Assembly (NCBI GenBank): GCA_026724425.1
Contig: JAIUCV010000019.1
Span: forward strand, 6,218,211-6,282,210
Length of the DNA stretch: 64,000 nt
Direction: 5' to 3'
Origin: Erythrophleum ivorense
Taxonomy: Eukaryota > Streptophyta > Magnoliopsida > Fabales > Fabaceae
Positions 36,703 through 48,929 of the stretch are shown here, piece after piece. Position numbers and translations under genes: made by a program. Positions within the stretch are counted from its first letter, which is position 1. Each line of letters starts with the position of its first letter. The notes beneath the pieces are model-generated. The model was not told where the DNA came from. It saw only the letters and a program-made list of their open reading frames with translations, and did not search any database.

Positions 36703-37039
36703 GTGATTTAGATTTTCATTTAATTTGTTGTGAACTATTTTCATTATCTTGTTAATTATTCTAACATGAGAAACTTTGTTCATGTGTGTTACCTTTTTTT
36801 CTTTTTCTTTTTTTGAAGGGGGTAAAGGCCAAATGAGTGCAAAAAAGACAATAAAATACAACACAACTACTAGAGTTAGAAATAAAAGGATCCATCCTTC
36901 TGAGCATCTCTATCCATCTGGCTTTTTCATTGTCTGACATAATGCATGGAAGGAAGGAGGAAAAGGTGGATGTCAGATGTTGAATGTCAAGCAGTTCCCC
37001 ACTAGCATCCTTGTGATCCTCTTGCAAGATAGGCACAAC

Positions 37040-38640
37040 ATTTTATGAGCCAAAAAGAGCAAATGAAGATGAAATGTTATGGGATGGGAAATGAAATCAA
37101 CCTTAGTTAGCCAAGAAAGTGTTTTACTAACAGTCCATAGAAAGGACACAACTTTGGACCATTCCTTGTGATCTTCCCAGTCTTAAGTTCTTATCATTTG
37201 CCTTTAAAGATCCAAAAACAAAATCTTGACCTTCTCTTGCTAGGTTTTGATTTATTCTATTGGGGAATTATGGACCAACCATCCTCCTGTAAACTGCAGA
37301 ACCTTATAGCCTGGTTATTAATTTGGAACTTCTTCTTGGGGCCCTGTTAGGGTTGGAGAATTGTTGGGCCAGAGTTAATCTTGGGAATTGTATTAATTTG
37401 ATTAATGAGGTTGACTGGGTTAGGCTGCACCTCTTTATGAATGATCTCATTCCTGATGTATTTGATTAATGAGCTTGACTAGGTTAGGATGTACCCATTT
37501 ATGAATAATCTCATTCCTGGTATTCCAAATGCCATACAAGGTAGTAATGATGAACTTAGAGAGAATTCTCCTTGACCTAGAAGCGAATCCTAGGAGAACC
37601 AGATTAAAAGCCAATGCATCTACTCTTTAATGGCCAGTGGAAAAGCAAACCAGATAGCTTTGGCAAAATCACATTGAAGAAAGATATAATTGATGGTCTT
37701 CGGAACTAAGTTGCAAAAAGGGCAATACATATTAACCTGCAGGTGATGGTCACAGAAGATATTCATGCTTGGGATAGCCTTTTGCAGTAATTTCCAGATA
37801 AACAAGATCATCCTCTGAGGTAGCTTAAGTTGCCAGATCTTTATATAATGTGGAAAACTATTTGTAGAGGTCTATCCTAGCTCTTTGCGTAGGCATTTAT
37901 AACCTTTTTTTGTAGAATACTTACCATCACTATTACCACACCAAACAAGACAATCCTCTTTATCAGGGATTGAGAAGGTTTGAAGGTAGATCTGGTCCCT
38001 AATTTGTGGTGGATAGAATCTCTCAAGAAGAGAATGATTCCAATCAGATTTATTATGCAGGATAATGTTTGAGACCATTTGTAACTCACAGTCTTAGCCT
38101 GACTACATGGGCCACCATAACTGGTGGTTGATAGGAGTGATAGCTCCAAAGCCAATCTACCATCGTAGTAAAAAAGAAATAGTGGAGTTTGTCTTGGAAA
38201 TTCCTTTCCTCATCTAGGAGGCATTTGAATAATTATGAAGAAAGCCTATAGGTTTCTTGGTGCAGTACTTAGGTTGAAGGCTTTTAGTGAAGAGAGAATT
38301 TTACCGAGAATCTAGAACTCTCCATACCTATTTAGCAAGTAAAGCCTTGTTAAAAAGACTAATGGGCCTAAAGGGATGCAAAGCTTCTTCTAGTTCAGTA
38401 AAAGCATTCTGGCTTTGTCACCATTGAACCTCCAATAGAAATTTGCAATTTGGGCATCTAGAAGCGCACAATTTTTCAGGAAGACTAATGCAAGAGAGCT
38501 GATAAACTAGGCTACAATTGAGCACCAAGTTGATCAAAGTCATCCAAACTGCTTGTGATAGAAGATTCAAAACCAAGCTACCACCAAGTTGATCAAAGTT
38601 ATATGAATTTATATGTGCTACTTAAGCTTGCTTCCTTACA
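37040..38640 (-). pseudogene. LINE ORF2 3' fragment (RT end, zf-RVT, RNase H-like)
   Basis: On the minus strand, 38640-38160 matches the end of a plant LINE reverse transcriptase region (LFNKALLAK and QPKY segments). 38155-37872 has ERFYPPQIRDQIYL and DCLVWCGNSDGKYSTKKGY, the pattern before the zf-RVT domain. 37811-37620 is the zf-RVT itself (FIWKLLQKAIPSMN, CPFC, FLQCDFAKAIWF). Further on, RNEIIHKEVQPNP appears in the linker, and about 75 bp of it is tandemly duplicated at 37380-37525. Stops and frame changes make it inactive. It sits in the intron after TPS exon 13. Confidence 0.7.
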
Positions 38641-38883
38641 CACCAAAATTAATTGGGAACTATTTTTTATCAGCCATCACATGCCCTTTCTACTCTCTGC
38701 TTGCAAATTAGAATCTTGACTATTATGTTATTACTTGGGTTAAGAAACATTATAAACCAATTGTCTATCTGCAGGGACTAATTTTGCACCTTTATATACC
38801 CTTATGCTGCATAATTTTTTTTGGAGCATTAATAGAAAAGTTGAAGCTTGAAATGTGGTGGGCATACTAAGATGGAATGGAAA

Positions 38884-39183
38884 TGAAGAACTATATATAT
38901 ATGCATATATATATAGAGAGAGAGAGAGAGAGGAAAGGGAAATAATCATTTTAATATTGCTTAGAGCTATAGAAGCCCAGTGCACATATTTATCGAATGG
39001 AAGCCATGTCCTAGTTTCAATGGGAAACAACTAAATAGAATATAAAATTTTATCCTAGTTAAAACAAAACACTTAAGCCAATTCTAAATGCATAGAAAGG
39101 TCCAAAAATAACTTTAAAAAAAAATAAGCCTTTACAAATAAAATAACTAAAAATAACTTATTTGAAATTAATGGTAATTTCTT
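38884..39183 (-). repeat. 3' LTR of the two-LTR copia element
   Basis: This shares with 41595-41909 a (GA)n tract, the stretch AATAATCAT, and TCCTAGTTTCAAT(G/A)GGAAACAAC. Its (TA)n/(GA)n start (38890-38932) is a microsatellite whose length differs between the two LTRs. Confidence 0.65.
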
Positions 39184-39429
39184 ATACTCCTCTTCAAGTT
39201 GGGAGGTAAATGTTCTTCAAACTCAGATTGGAACTTAATTCTTCAAATTTAGGTCTTGCCACTGCTTTAATTAATTAGTCAACCACTTGTAAGTTGGTAT
39301 AAATATAGGAGACTTCTATTATTCCTGAATCAATCTTCTCTTAGATGAAGTTTCAATCGATCTCAACATACTTTGTCCTATCACAGCAGATAGGATTCTT
39401 TACAAAACAACTTACAGGTGGCTGACTAA

Positions 39430-41060
39430 TTAATTAAAAGGAATTAGTTTTATTGATCAAATGTGGATACATTTGTTTTAAATAGAAAAAAACTAGGATG
39501 TCCTAACATATAATGCCATAAAGTAGCCTCATCAAAATTTAAGGTGGATACATGTAATGCTCCTTCAGATATAATTTCTAGTCTAGTAAGGTAGTACAGG
39601 CTAACGCATTCTCTAGCATTGCCAATCCTCCTCTTTGATGTTGGGTCCTGAAATATACAACCATTCATAGAGAAATTAGTGGTGCAATGTAAATTCTTTA
39701 CAAATTTACTAATAAAGAGAAAATTGGGAGTTAATTTAGGAATGAATATAACATCTTTCTAGATTAGATCATCTGAGATTTTAACTTCTTCAATACCACT
39801 AACATTAGATAAGGACCCATTAGCAATTTTCACAACAAGATTGTTAGTGCAAGGCACACAATTCTTCAAGAGAAAGACATTACTCGTCATGTGATTAGTG
39901 GCCCTCAAGTCTATGATCCAATGATTGGATTTTTTATCCGCGTATTAAGAGCAAGTGAAAAATTACCTAATTAAGCTATAGTACTAGTACCAACTTCTCC
40001 ATATTATTGATACTTTGATTTCCAAATGCCTTTTATAACGCTTCCCATTGTTCCTTATAAACAAGAAAAAAGTTAGGTGTTTAGGTTTTTCTTCATTGCT
40101 TATCGTTAAGCCTCAAGTCTCTCCTTTTGCTTAGGCCTCCAATTAGGTGGTTTGCCATGTAACTTCTAGCAAACATCCTTGTTGTGACCAACCTTATGAC
40201 AATGATCACACAAGGTCTTTCTTATACTTTGTCCTATCATCTAGCTGAATTCACATTAAAAGGAAGTAGCTTTATTGATCAAGTGTGGATATATTTGTTT
40301 TAAATAAAAAAAACTAAGATGTCCTAACATATAACGCCATAAAGTAGCTTCATCAAAATTTGAGGTGGATACATGTAATGCTCCTTCAAATATAATTTCT
40401 AATCTAGTAAGGTAGTACAGTCTAGCACATTCTCTAGCATTGCCAATCCTCCTCCTTGATGCTGGGTCATGAAATATACAACCATTCAGGGATAAATTAG
40501 TGGTGCAATTTAAATTCTTTGCAAGTTTACTAATAAAGAGCAAATTGCAAGTTAAATTTAGGAATGAATATTACATCTTTCTAGACTAGATCATCTGAGA
40601 TTTTAACTTCCTCAATATTACTAACATTTGGTTAGGACCCATTAGCAACTTTCACAACAAGATCGTTAGTGCAAGGCACGTAATTCTTCAAGGGAAAGAC
40701 ATTACTCATCATATGATTAATGGCCCTCGAGTCTATGATCCAATGATTGAATTTTTGTATCTGTGCATTAGAGCAAGTGAAAAATTACCTGCTTGAGCTT
40801 CAATACTAGTAACAACTTCTCCCTATTATTGATACTTTGATTTCCAAATGCCTTTCGTAATGCCTCCCATTGTTCCTTACCAAACAAGGAAGAAGTTGGC
40901 TGTTCAGGTTTTTCTTCATTACTTATCATTAAGCCTTAACTTTTTCCTTTTGCTTAGGCCTCCAATTAGGTGATTTGCAATGTAACTTCTAGCAAACATT
41001 GTTGTTGTAACCAACCTTATGACAATGATCACAACAAGGTCTTCCCCATTATTTTTTTGC
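39430..41060 (-). repeat. tandem duplication (about 820 bp) of copia gag-protease-pre-integrase
   Basis: Positions about 39430-40245 and 40255-41060 are direct copies, roughly 90 percent alike by eye. Each, read on the minus strand, runs from the zinc knuckle region (WRPK-like), through the protease start and the LKN-VPCTN-LVVK stretch, to the gag-pre-integrase block (NARECARLYYLTRLEI, EATLWRYMLGH). The second copy begins again directly at the end of the first. A normal element has this part once. Confidence 0.75.
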
Positions 41061-41594
41061 TTCTAATCAAGAGTAAAGGGGGTCAAAGTATCTTTGGCAA
41101 TTAAGGTTGAGATTCTTTTCTTAAGTCACAAATATGCCCTTTGATCTAAAGTAATATTGCAATATTCTCAATGGAGGAGTGGGCCTTCTTTGCTACATTC
41201 CACTTCTCTTTAGTAGTTCTACAAAAGAGGTAAGTTTCACCTATGTCATTTGTCATGGAGTTGAGTAACCATGACGTAATGGCGTTGCTTTCTAAAACTC
41301 ATTTTTTATACTTTGGGTCAGTTGATTTTGGCTATTTTACCTTATTGATAAGGTATTATTCCTTTCCTTATCCTTGAATGTACATAAGTGCTCCTTGTGA
41401 CCATTATAGGTAGTTATTATCATTGAAATGGTGCCCTGTGATGATTACAAGGTGACTTCAATAGGAGCTTGAGCTATTGGAGCACTGTCTCAGCTGCTTG
41501 GCATGGTTGTTAAGGAGGACACTGAGTTGGTCTCTATGTTAAGGGCTCCATATGAGTCAAAGGTGATCATCAGTGCCTTTTGGCTCTAATAGCA

Positions 41595-41606
41595 TGAAGA
41601 ATTGAA

Positions 41607-41659
<53 letters not shown>

Positions 41660-41909
41660 AAGGGGAATAATCATTGTATTATTGCTTACAGCTATAGAAG
41701 CCAAGTATACATATTTATAGAATGGAAGCTGTGTCCTAGTTTCAATAGGAAACAACTAAATAAAACTTAAAACCTTATTCTAATGAAAATAAAATACTTA
41801 AACTAATCCTAAATGCATAAAAGCGTTATCCAAAAATAACTAAAAACAAATAATCCTTAACAAGTAAAATAACTAAAAAAAACTTGGTTAAAATTAATGA
41901 TAATTTCCA
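41595..41909 (-). repeat. 5' LTR of the two-LTR copia element
   Basis: This is the counterpart of 38884-39183, adjoining the damaged primer site. It contains the long (GA)n run at 41610-41656. Confidence 0.65.
41610..41656. repeat. (GA)n microsatellite
   Basis: About 23 GA units without interruption, inside the copia 5' LTR. The matching place in the other LTR has a much shorter run. Confidence 0.9.
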
Positions 41910-42725
41910 ATGGAAAACAAGCTTTCTATCAGTAGGATGAGAGAGATCCCATCAAATAACACTATGGAAGTCACTATTGCAAATGTTCAATTTCACTTCA
42001 TATTTCTCAACTGCACATAATTCAACCCTCAAATAAAGATTAAAATCCCTTGCATCATGTTAGTAATTATAATAAATCTATTCATGGCACTTTACCTTAC
42101 AATTAGAGCTTTCAGGTTGAAATGGCTCTTGACACATCAAATGAAGAATTTTTAATTTTCAAACAATTCTGAACTCCACTTTGATTGTTTCAAGTGCTAC
42201 TTACGTCAAATCACTATTTGAAAACCTGATTTTGTGTGTAAATTTTGCTCGTGCTGCTAGTTTACTGGTTAGGCTTCATTTTTAATTGTAACATACTTCT
42301 GTTTTCTATGATGAAATATAAAGATCTTAGACTTGTAAACGCCCATGTTGAGATTTCTTTATCACTGTTTGTAATGCATGTAAATGCCTGTTTGATGTTG
42401 TTTATTGCATGCTTATTCTGCTATATCCTGTTTGTAGTTTTAATATAGGAAGGTTCAGAATAAGAGCCTAAATTGATGTTGTTGACCACATGCTTATCTT
42501 TTTTGTAGTTTAATATATAAAAATGATAATGTATATTTTTTTAATATGATAGAATATACTGTACATTACTGCATTTTTCTAAAGTGGGGAAGAAAGAGAG
42601 AATTTGACTGGCCGATAACTCTTTATTGTCCTGATTAACTTATTTAATTTGTTTCTTTCTCTTTTTCTTTCACAAATAGCCATATACAACGGAGCAATCT
42701 TATTTAACATTATTGATTGTTGTAG
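41910..42725. other. TPS intron 13, right part
   Basis: This is non-coding intron sequence between the copia element and TPS exon 14, ending in a pyrimidine-rich tract and TAG at 42723-42725. The short frame 42245-42448 is hydrophobic but matches nothing I recognise. Confidence 0.4.
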
Positions 42726-43193
42726 GATGGAGATGTTTTTACTTTTTTGAGCCAGATGTCATGAGGCCATTATTCTCTCATCAAAAGCTAGCTGTTGAGG
42801 TGTGTAACGCACCCACTTATATACCCATGACTAATCTCAAATCTATCCAATGTGGGATCATAACATATTTACCCACCCAATCTATGACGTCCTCGTCACG
42901 AATGGCCCACCATTCCATCCACGGTGGAGTCAAATGCCATCCATCCTGACAACGATTGTGGGGCCGACTCTGATACCACTTGTTACAGGACCATTACCCT
43001 CTCTCCAAAAGCTAGCTGTTGAGGTGTACAGCGCACCCACTTATATGCTCAGGACTAACCTCAAGTTTATTCGATGTGGGATCATGACACAGAGCTTCCT
43101 TCTATTGATTTGGCTCTTCCGCGAACAATTGTGACTGTTAGAGTAGAGTTTCTTGCTGACAGGAGTAAGTGGACCAAAGGCATCTCAAAGTAA
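42726..43193 (+). pseudogene. TPS1: TPS1-type pseudogene, exon 14, split by a TRIM
   Basis: After an AG acceptor the exon reads DGDVFTFFEP with one T missing in the T-run (near 42747). It then breaks off at 42756 and resumes after the TRIM at 43090 with ELPSIDLALPRT, the usual continuation of this exon in class I TPS. A stop (TAA) lies at 43191. Farther on (43310-43430) a Ser-rich stretch might be the end of the coding region, but I could not align it. This marks the 3' end of the recognisable pseudogene. Confidence 0.8.
42757..43089 (-). mobile_element. TRIM element inserted in TPS exon 14
   Basis: The 333-bp element has two direct repeats of exactly 109 bp each, 42757-42865 and 42981-43089. 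Both contain AAAAGCTAGCTGTTGAGGTG and CGCACCCACTTATAT. On the minus strand they start TGT(C/T)ATGATCCCAC-like and end in ACA. The bases next to the right copy read AGTGGTATCAGAG on the minus strand, a perfect tRNA-Met primer site. CAGA occurs at both borders (42753-42756 and 43090-43093). Removing the element and one CAGA restores the TPS exon. The internal part is only 115 bp and non-coding, as in terminal-repeat retrotransposons in miniature. Confidence 0.85.
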
Positions 43194-44122
43194 GGCACAA
43201 ATGTATGATGTTTTCCAAATATTATATAAGTTAAGAATATAGGTCTTTCAGTCTCGCGGAATTATTTTTTGAATATATTTTTGTTCTTATGCATCTTTGT
43301 AGATTGTAGCCAAGTTTGCCGTCTCTTCTGCTTTGCAGCATAGCCATTCGGGATCCTTGTCTGGCTAGTGCAAAGGTTTTAACACAAGTTCTGAACAAAT
43401 GAGGATCCAGTGGCCAAAGTTCTGAATAACCTGAAATACAGTAGGATAGGATATGTTTTGCTACTAAGACGGATTAGATTTATTATGTTAGTCTTTCCTA
43501 ATTTTCAATATTACAGTCTGTTTTTGTAGTGGGGTGTATTTGCATTATTTTCCTATATTTTATGTGTATTTTTTATTTTGTATGTATTTGAATTTTATTT
43601 AAAGTTATTTCTACCAAACTTCAAATGACTCAGCATATCGTCTTTTGTGCCGAAAAAATTATTGCATGAAAGTTTTTTTAAAAAGTTATATTTGTGGGTA
43701 TGTATTCTATATTAAAAAATTAAGATTGAATGAATATTCGGACGAAGACTGAAGATAAAAAGTAAATGTCGAAATGTGTACATGTGACTATGTAATGTGG
43801 TCTGCGTGAAGTATTATTGCAAGATATAGTCGCTTGCAACGCATCTAAAAGTAGTCCTTTTACATTATATAATAATTATTAAAATATTATAAGAACAGAT
43901 TTATAAATTAGACATATATATTTGAATAAGGAGATAGTGTATTTCAAAACATGTAACATTATATTATATTTAATTATAACACGTTTAGTGATTAAAAAGT
44001 TATACTCTTTACTTTGATTATTTATTTTTAAACTTTAGAGTTGCATTTAAGAGAATTTATTTTTTTAAATGCACAAATTAATGTGTACCTTTGCACCCTT
44101 AGAATCATTTATGAGAGATTTA
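43194..44122. other. spacer after the TPS pseudogene
   Basis: AT-rich. A Ser-rich plus-strand stretch near 43310-43430 could be decayed TPS C-terminus; otherwise nothing is recognisable. Confidence 0.3.
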
Positions 44123-44437
44123 AGGCCTGTTTGATTTTTTATTTTTAAAACAGTTTTTTACTTTTAAGAACAAAAATTAAAAAAAAATATTTGATAATGT
44201 ATTTTTAATGAAGTATTTTGTAAAATAAAAAAATAAAATTATGTTTTCAAAAATAGAAAAATCAGAACATTTTTTAAATGTTTTATAATATTTTGTTTTG
44301 TAGAATAAAAAAAATAGAAAACAACGAATTATTAGAATAATGATTCAAACATATTTTTTATTTTTTTGTTTTCAAAATTTGTTTCAAAAAAAAATTATTT
44401 TAAAAATATTAAAATTAAAACAAAATCAAACAGGCCT
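44123..44437. mobile_element. hAT-type foldback MITE
   Basis: It begins AGGCCTGTTTGATTTT and ends with the reverse complement form (AAAATCAAACAGGCCT). The interior is A/T-rich and can pair along much of its length. This matches the common plant MITE type with GGCCTGTTTG ends. No clear target duplication was found. Confidence 0.65.
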
Positions 44438-45213
44438 AGTCTCCATTTGACATACAAATTAATTTTAAAATATTCTTATAATATAAAACAAAAAATATTT
44501 TTAATTATTATTGTTAATTTTCATGGATCAATGAATCGACAACCTAAATTCATTTAATCATCTGCACGACTTGAATGTATGATCATATATAATTATTATG
44601 ACAAATATATTGACAATAATGTGTTGGGTAATTTCTTTGTAAAAATGTAAGTATCGTTATAAATGGGCCACATCTAAAATTGAGTCATCTTCTAATTATT
44701 CATGTTGGTTCTGTTGTCTTATCCATCGACTCCAAGTTGATGGCCATTGTGGTGAAAACTGTTCATCACTTCCAAGGAGCATTTTTTGTTTTAGGTCTAA
44801 GAAAAGCAAAAAAGTATTACCAAAATGAAAATAATACCCTTACGTTGTTTTGTAAATGAGTCAATGAGAGGAAATTCGAATCATGTCCCACTGGATACAT
44901 ATAAGGTATAAGATGGCATCATATTTAAAATTTTTATATTTACCATCAATTGAAAATTGTAAAAATAAAAATAAAATTGGTACTTTTTAAAAATTGTCAA
45001 AAATAAAAGGTATGACACAGACACATCTTCAAATAAGATAAGGTATTTTGGTACGAGCATACTCAATAAACATTTTAGATATCTTTCATTATCCAAGATA
45101 AAACAGCAAAGATGATGGTATACTTAGCACTAAACCAAAGAAGAAGAGGCAAAAAAATGACCATTGAAAAAAGGAAAGAAAAAGTGAGAGGAAGTGTCAG
45201 AGAGTTTTAATAC
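44438..45213. other. AT-rich spacer
   Basis: Nothing recognisable was seen. The minus-strand frame 44881-45096 has no family similarity. Confidence 0.35.
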
Positions 45214-45221
45214 TTTATAGG

Positions 45222-48200
45222 TAGAGCTATCAAATGAATCACCTTAGTTTGCATGGATGACTCATTATTAGTCACAGGTTAAATAGCTAGCTTATTTAAG
45301 TTCATATAGTTAAATGGGCGAGGATTTTAAACCTAGCTCATTAGGTGAGTTAAATAGGCCACTAGAAAAAAATTAATATACATTAAAAAATAAATGGCAA
45401 AATACACTATGAGCTTCATCGATTATATAGACTTTCAATATTCTAACAAGATTCAAATATAAGGAAGCATTTTAAACTTTATCAACAATATTTGAATCTT
45501 GTTTGTTAGTAAGAATTAGAGATTTCATTGCCAACACTAATGTCTCTATCTCCACCATGTAGATCTACATCTACTAAACACACACAATGACACAAATAAT
45601 TAAATTAATAATGATTAAAAATAAATAATGATCAACAAAGTATAGAATAAATGTCGAAAGTATTAGTAGATTACAATTGTCATTATATTCAAAACCATGT
45701 AGCCAATTGTCGGTACAAATAAGCCCTTGAACATTATCTAGAAGAATGGAACTTTATTCAAGACTCGAGAACCTATGTTAAAAGCTTATTCACTAGCCAC
45801 TATAGTGATTGAAATGCTAAATATATCACAAGCCATCTTTAAAAGTGTAGGAAATTAATATTGGTTCTCCTTCCAATAGTCCAAGACATAAATTTTTTAG
45901 TATATTTAGGATTAAACTTTGCCTCACCCAAATAATGGTCCAATTTAGTCTTCTAAGAAAAAGAACATTCTTCACTAACTTGATATACTTCAACATTCAA
46001 GTATAAAGTATTGATCATAAGAGAGCAAGTAACAAAAAAAGAATTAAAGAAAAGACATAAATAAAATATCATACAATATAAAGAACAAAAACTTACATTA
46101 AGAACCTTAAAAACTTAATTCATAGCATCCTCATCCCCTTTTACATTAGTAAGCTCAACTAATGATGTTGGTGGTATATTTGAACCACTTGTTTCACCTA
46201 ATAGATTAGGTGATGCATTTCTTTTATATTGGGCATAGAGGTGATATAACTTGCTCTTAATGTTGTCTAGCTTCTCTTGACAAGTCTTGGGATCAAGCCC
46301 ATTATAAGAAAAGCATAGCACCTCAAATTCATGCAAAGGTCACACCATATCATCATTCTTCAAATTTTTGTCAACAAACATTCAAATTTCCATACATGCG
46401 AGAAATACGTGTTGGAAGTGGGATAAATTGAACTAGAAAACAAATTGGTAATCACAATAAATAGACGTAAGAACTAACATATTTGCTCTTCCCCTTTTCA
46501 TTCTTCATTTGATGGACAAAACTTAAAGTGCACTTTCAAACATTGTAAATATGAAATTCCATCTTGTGGGAACATCTATTTGCAAACCTACTTTAATGTC
46601 AATTGTACCAACTATTTTAACATACTCTTTAACATTAATCATCCTTGCCTTCGATGCTTTCACATATTTAATGCTTCCTTTAATCATGCATAAAGCTCCA
46701 TTTGCTACTTTGAAGCCCTCTTAAACTAAGGTGCAAGATATGGGCACAACACTTCACATGGAAGAACTCACTGTCACATAACAAATCATTTTGCAAACAC
46801 AATTGATCTTTCAATATCTCTTGCATTTTATCATTTGTAGGAGCATTCTCCAAAATAATAAAAAATACTCTTGATGTTTCAAACATTTAAAAACTTTGTT
46901 AACTAATTCAATCTTGATGTGTAGAGGATCCATTTTACAAAAAGAAAGAATTTTATTATTGAGCTTCCAATTTTCATCCATGATATGAGCCGTCAAACAA
47001 ATATAACATTCAAACATGCAAACAATCCAACAATTAGAAGTTAGACATATTCTACTAGGACTTCTATATATAGATTATTTTAATTTTTTCCTTTTGCTGA
47101 AGATAGAATTTTCAAACATCTACCATTACATTATTCCTACTAATATGCTTCGCATTGGAGTTGTACACCTAGTGAAATTCCCTAATGTATCTATATTCAA
47201 CCAATGAATATAGACAATCATGCTTAATAATGGCCATGGAAATAACCTTTCTTGCACATTCATTATCAATTTGTCAAAACCTCAACTTTCCTGCTTGATC
47301 TAACATCATTAAACCAACATTATGAAATTTAGAAAGTTATAGACATTTAGAATATTACACAATAGGTTTGAAGCATCAATTTTTGTATCATCACATAAAT
47401 ATGCTTGTTAATAGCAATTACATTTAGTTTTCTCTTTACTGTCAATTATGCTTATCTTAGTGAAAGATTTCCATACTTTTGAGGTATGAGTTTTAATTTT
47501 TTTACTTTAAGGTTCTTGTCCATTCTCAAAATCATTATCTTGATTGGATTAGAAAGGAATTCTTGATTGATCCAAAATTTCCACCTCATTATTATTAACA
47601 TTATTAATAGATTCCATATGATATTGACATTAGAAAGAAAAAAGAATACAACAGGATCTTAATTTAAGCTATCACTCAACAAGTTTCAAGCATACATAGC
47701 CAACAAGTTTTGTTATCATTTACAAAAAAAAAAGAAGAAGATAAAAGTTCAAAGAAATAACACAATATATATATTTGATGAAGCTCTAGTATATACTTCC
47801 TCCCTATTATTATTCTCAATAACATCATCATCATCATCATCATCTTATCTTAATCAATACCTATATTTGATGAATTACCCTAAGGATGTCAATTTTTGTT
47901 TGCATAAATTAAAGAACAAAGCGAAGTGAAACAAATCATCATCCTCTAAAGCATAGAAGATTCAGTTCTTGTTTTCTTGTTCATATTAAAACTAACCAAA
48001 TCCTTTTAACATATTGATGCAAATTAAGGTTCTTATTTTCTTGTTTAATTTTTTTTTCAAAATTTAGAAAGCAAAAAGGAAACAAATGATTAACTAGATC
48101 TAAAGCACAGAAAAGATTTAGAATAGATCACCAACTAAATCTAAAGCAAAAAATAAAAAAACCACCAACCAATATTAGAAGACTAGAACATAAAAGCAAA

Positions 48201-48701
48201 GCCAAGATTGAGATGCTATCAACTCTGTCTCACCTTAATCTTTGGCCATGATTAAAAAAGTTATTGTCCATTGAGAATGAGACTAACGAGTCATGATTGG
48301 AGAAGTTGCTATTAAATGAGTTGCATTAGCTAAATTGAAAGAGGATGAAGCTTTATCTCACTTTAGTCTTTAAGTTCCAAGAAAAAAATGAAGACTATGA
48401 ATGTCTAAACAAGACTCTTCAATCTCATGCATGACTCTTAGTCTAAACAAAGCTTGGGCACTTGGGTTAGGATAGGATGTTAGGTTAGGTTAAGTGTTTT
48501 AGGTTAGGGAATTTTTTTCTTTAAAGAAGAAAGGGTTAACTTGCAAGTTATATGGATTGACCACATAATAGATAGGTTAAATGAGTAAGATTAAAAATCA
48601 TCTTACAATAAAACTTCTCCAAAGAGTAAGCAAACCCTACCCACCAAATTGGTGGATTAAATGGGTTAACTCAATGGGTTTGACATGTTTTGATAGCTCT
48701 A
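45222..48701 (-). mobile_element. hAT (Ac-like) element with TIRs and target duplication
   Basis: The 3480-bp element begins TAGAGCTATCAAA and ends with its exact reverse complement TTTGATAGCTCTA. These ends are the usual type for plant Ac-like hAT elements. The eight bases outside are TTTATAGG (45214-45221) and TCTATAGG (48702-48709), 7 of 8 identical, which fits the 8-bp hAT target duplication. The transposase gene inside is on the minus strand and broken. Subterminal sequence is A/T-rich with GGTTAAAT/GGGTTAA-type repeats, possible transposase-binding sites. Confidence 0.85.
45980..47640 (-). pseudogene. hAT transposase (RICESLEEPER-like) remnant
   Basis: Read on the minus strand, the N-terminus shows a BED zinc finger from about 47510 (TSKVWKSFTKISIIDS, KCNCY, DASNLLCNIL). 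Next come MLDQAGKLR- and FSLVEY-like stretches near 47250, then the catalytic region: DENWKLNNKILSFC at about 46980-46930, FFIILENAPTND (the usual Asp in LDNAS is Glu here), then FFHVKCCAHILHLSLR (46760-46700). At 46336-46115 is the Y..YKRNASPN-type linker before the missing or decayed C-terminal hATC domain. Stops and frame changes are many. Confidence 0.75.
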
Positions 48702-48929
48702 TCTATAGGTTAATAATGAGAGAATTTCTTCCAACTTTCATTCTTCAAGATGTTTGACTAATTTTCATATTTTGACTCTTTTTTTTGTCATTTAGGTTTT
48801 ACTTATTAATTGAAAATTTTTTATTAATATAAGTTTTATTTCAATTTCTAAATAAACTTTTTTTTGTTTTAGCATACTTTTATTAACTTATAATTGTTAT
48901 TATTACCTACTGTGGGCTAATGCCATCAT

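Larger units (their letters stand above)
38884..41909 (-). mobile_element. two-LTR copia element with internal deletion and duplication
   Basis: Two similar direct repeats of about 300 bp, at 38884-39183 and 41595-41909, bound 2.4 kb of internal sequence on the minus strand. Next to the right LTR is a damaged tRNA-Met primer site (about 41582-41594, GCTATTAGAGCC). Next to the left LTR is a purine-rich tract (GAAGAGGAGTA). Inside are gag, a zinc knuckle, the protease start and the gag-pre-integrase region, the last parts present twice. Integrase core and RT are missing, so it would depend on another element. The GGAAA bases at both outer flanks might be target duplications, but the exact borders are uncertain. 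Confidence 0.65.

Noticed and set aside
39430..41060. two repeated blocks as a possible CRISPR-like or tandem gene array
   Set aside because: The blocks are 820 bp each and code for copia gag and pre-integrase; they are an internal duplication of a retrotransposon.
47821..47846. (CAT)n run as part of an acidic coding stretch
   Set aside because: It is a simple trinucleotide microsatellite in the non-coding part of the hAT element; no frame continues around it.
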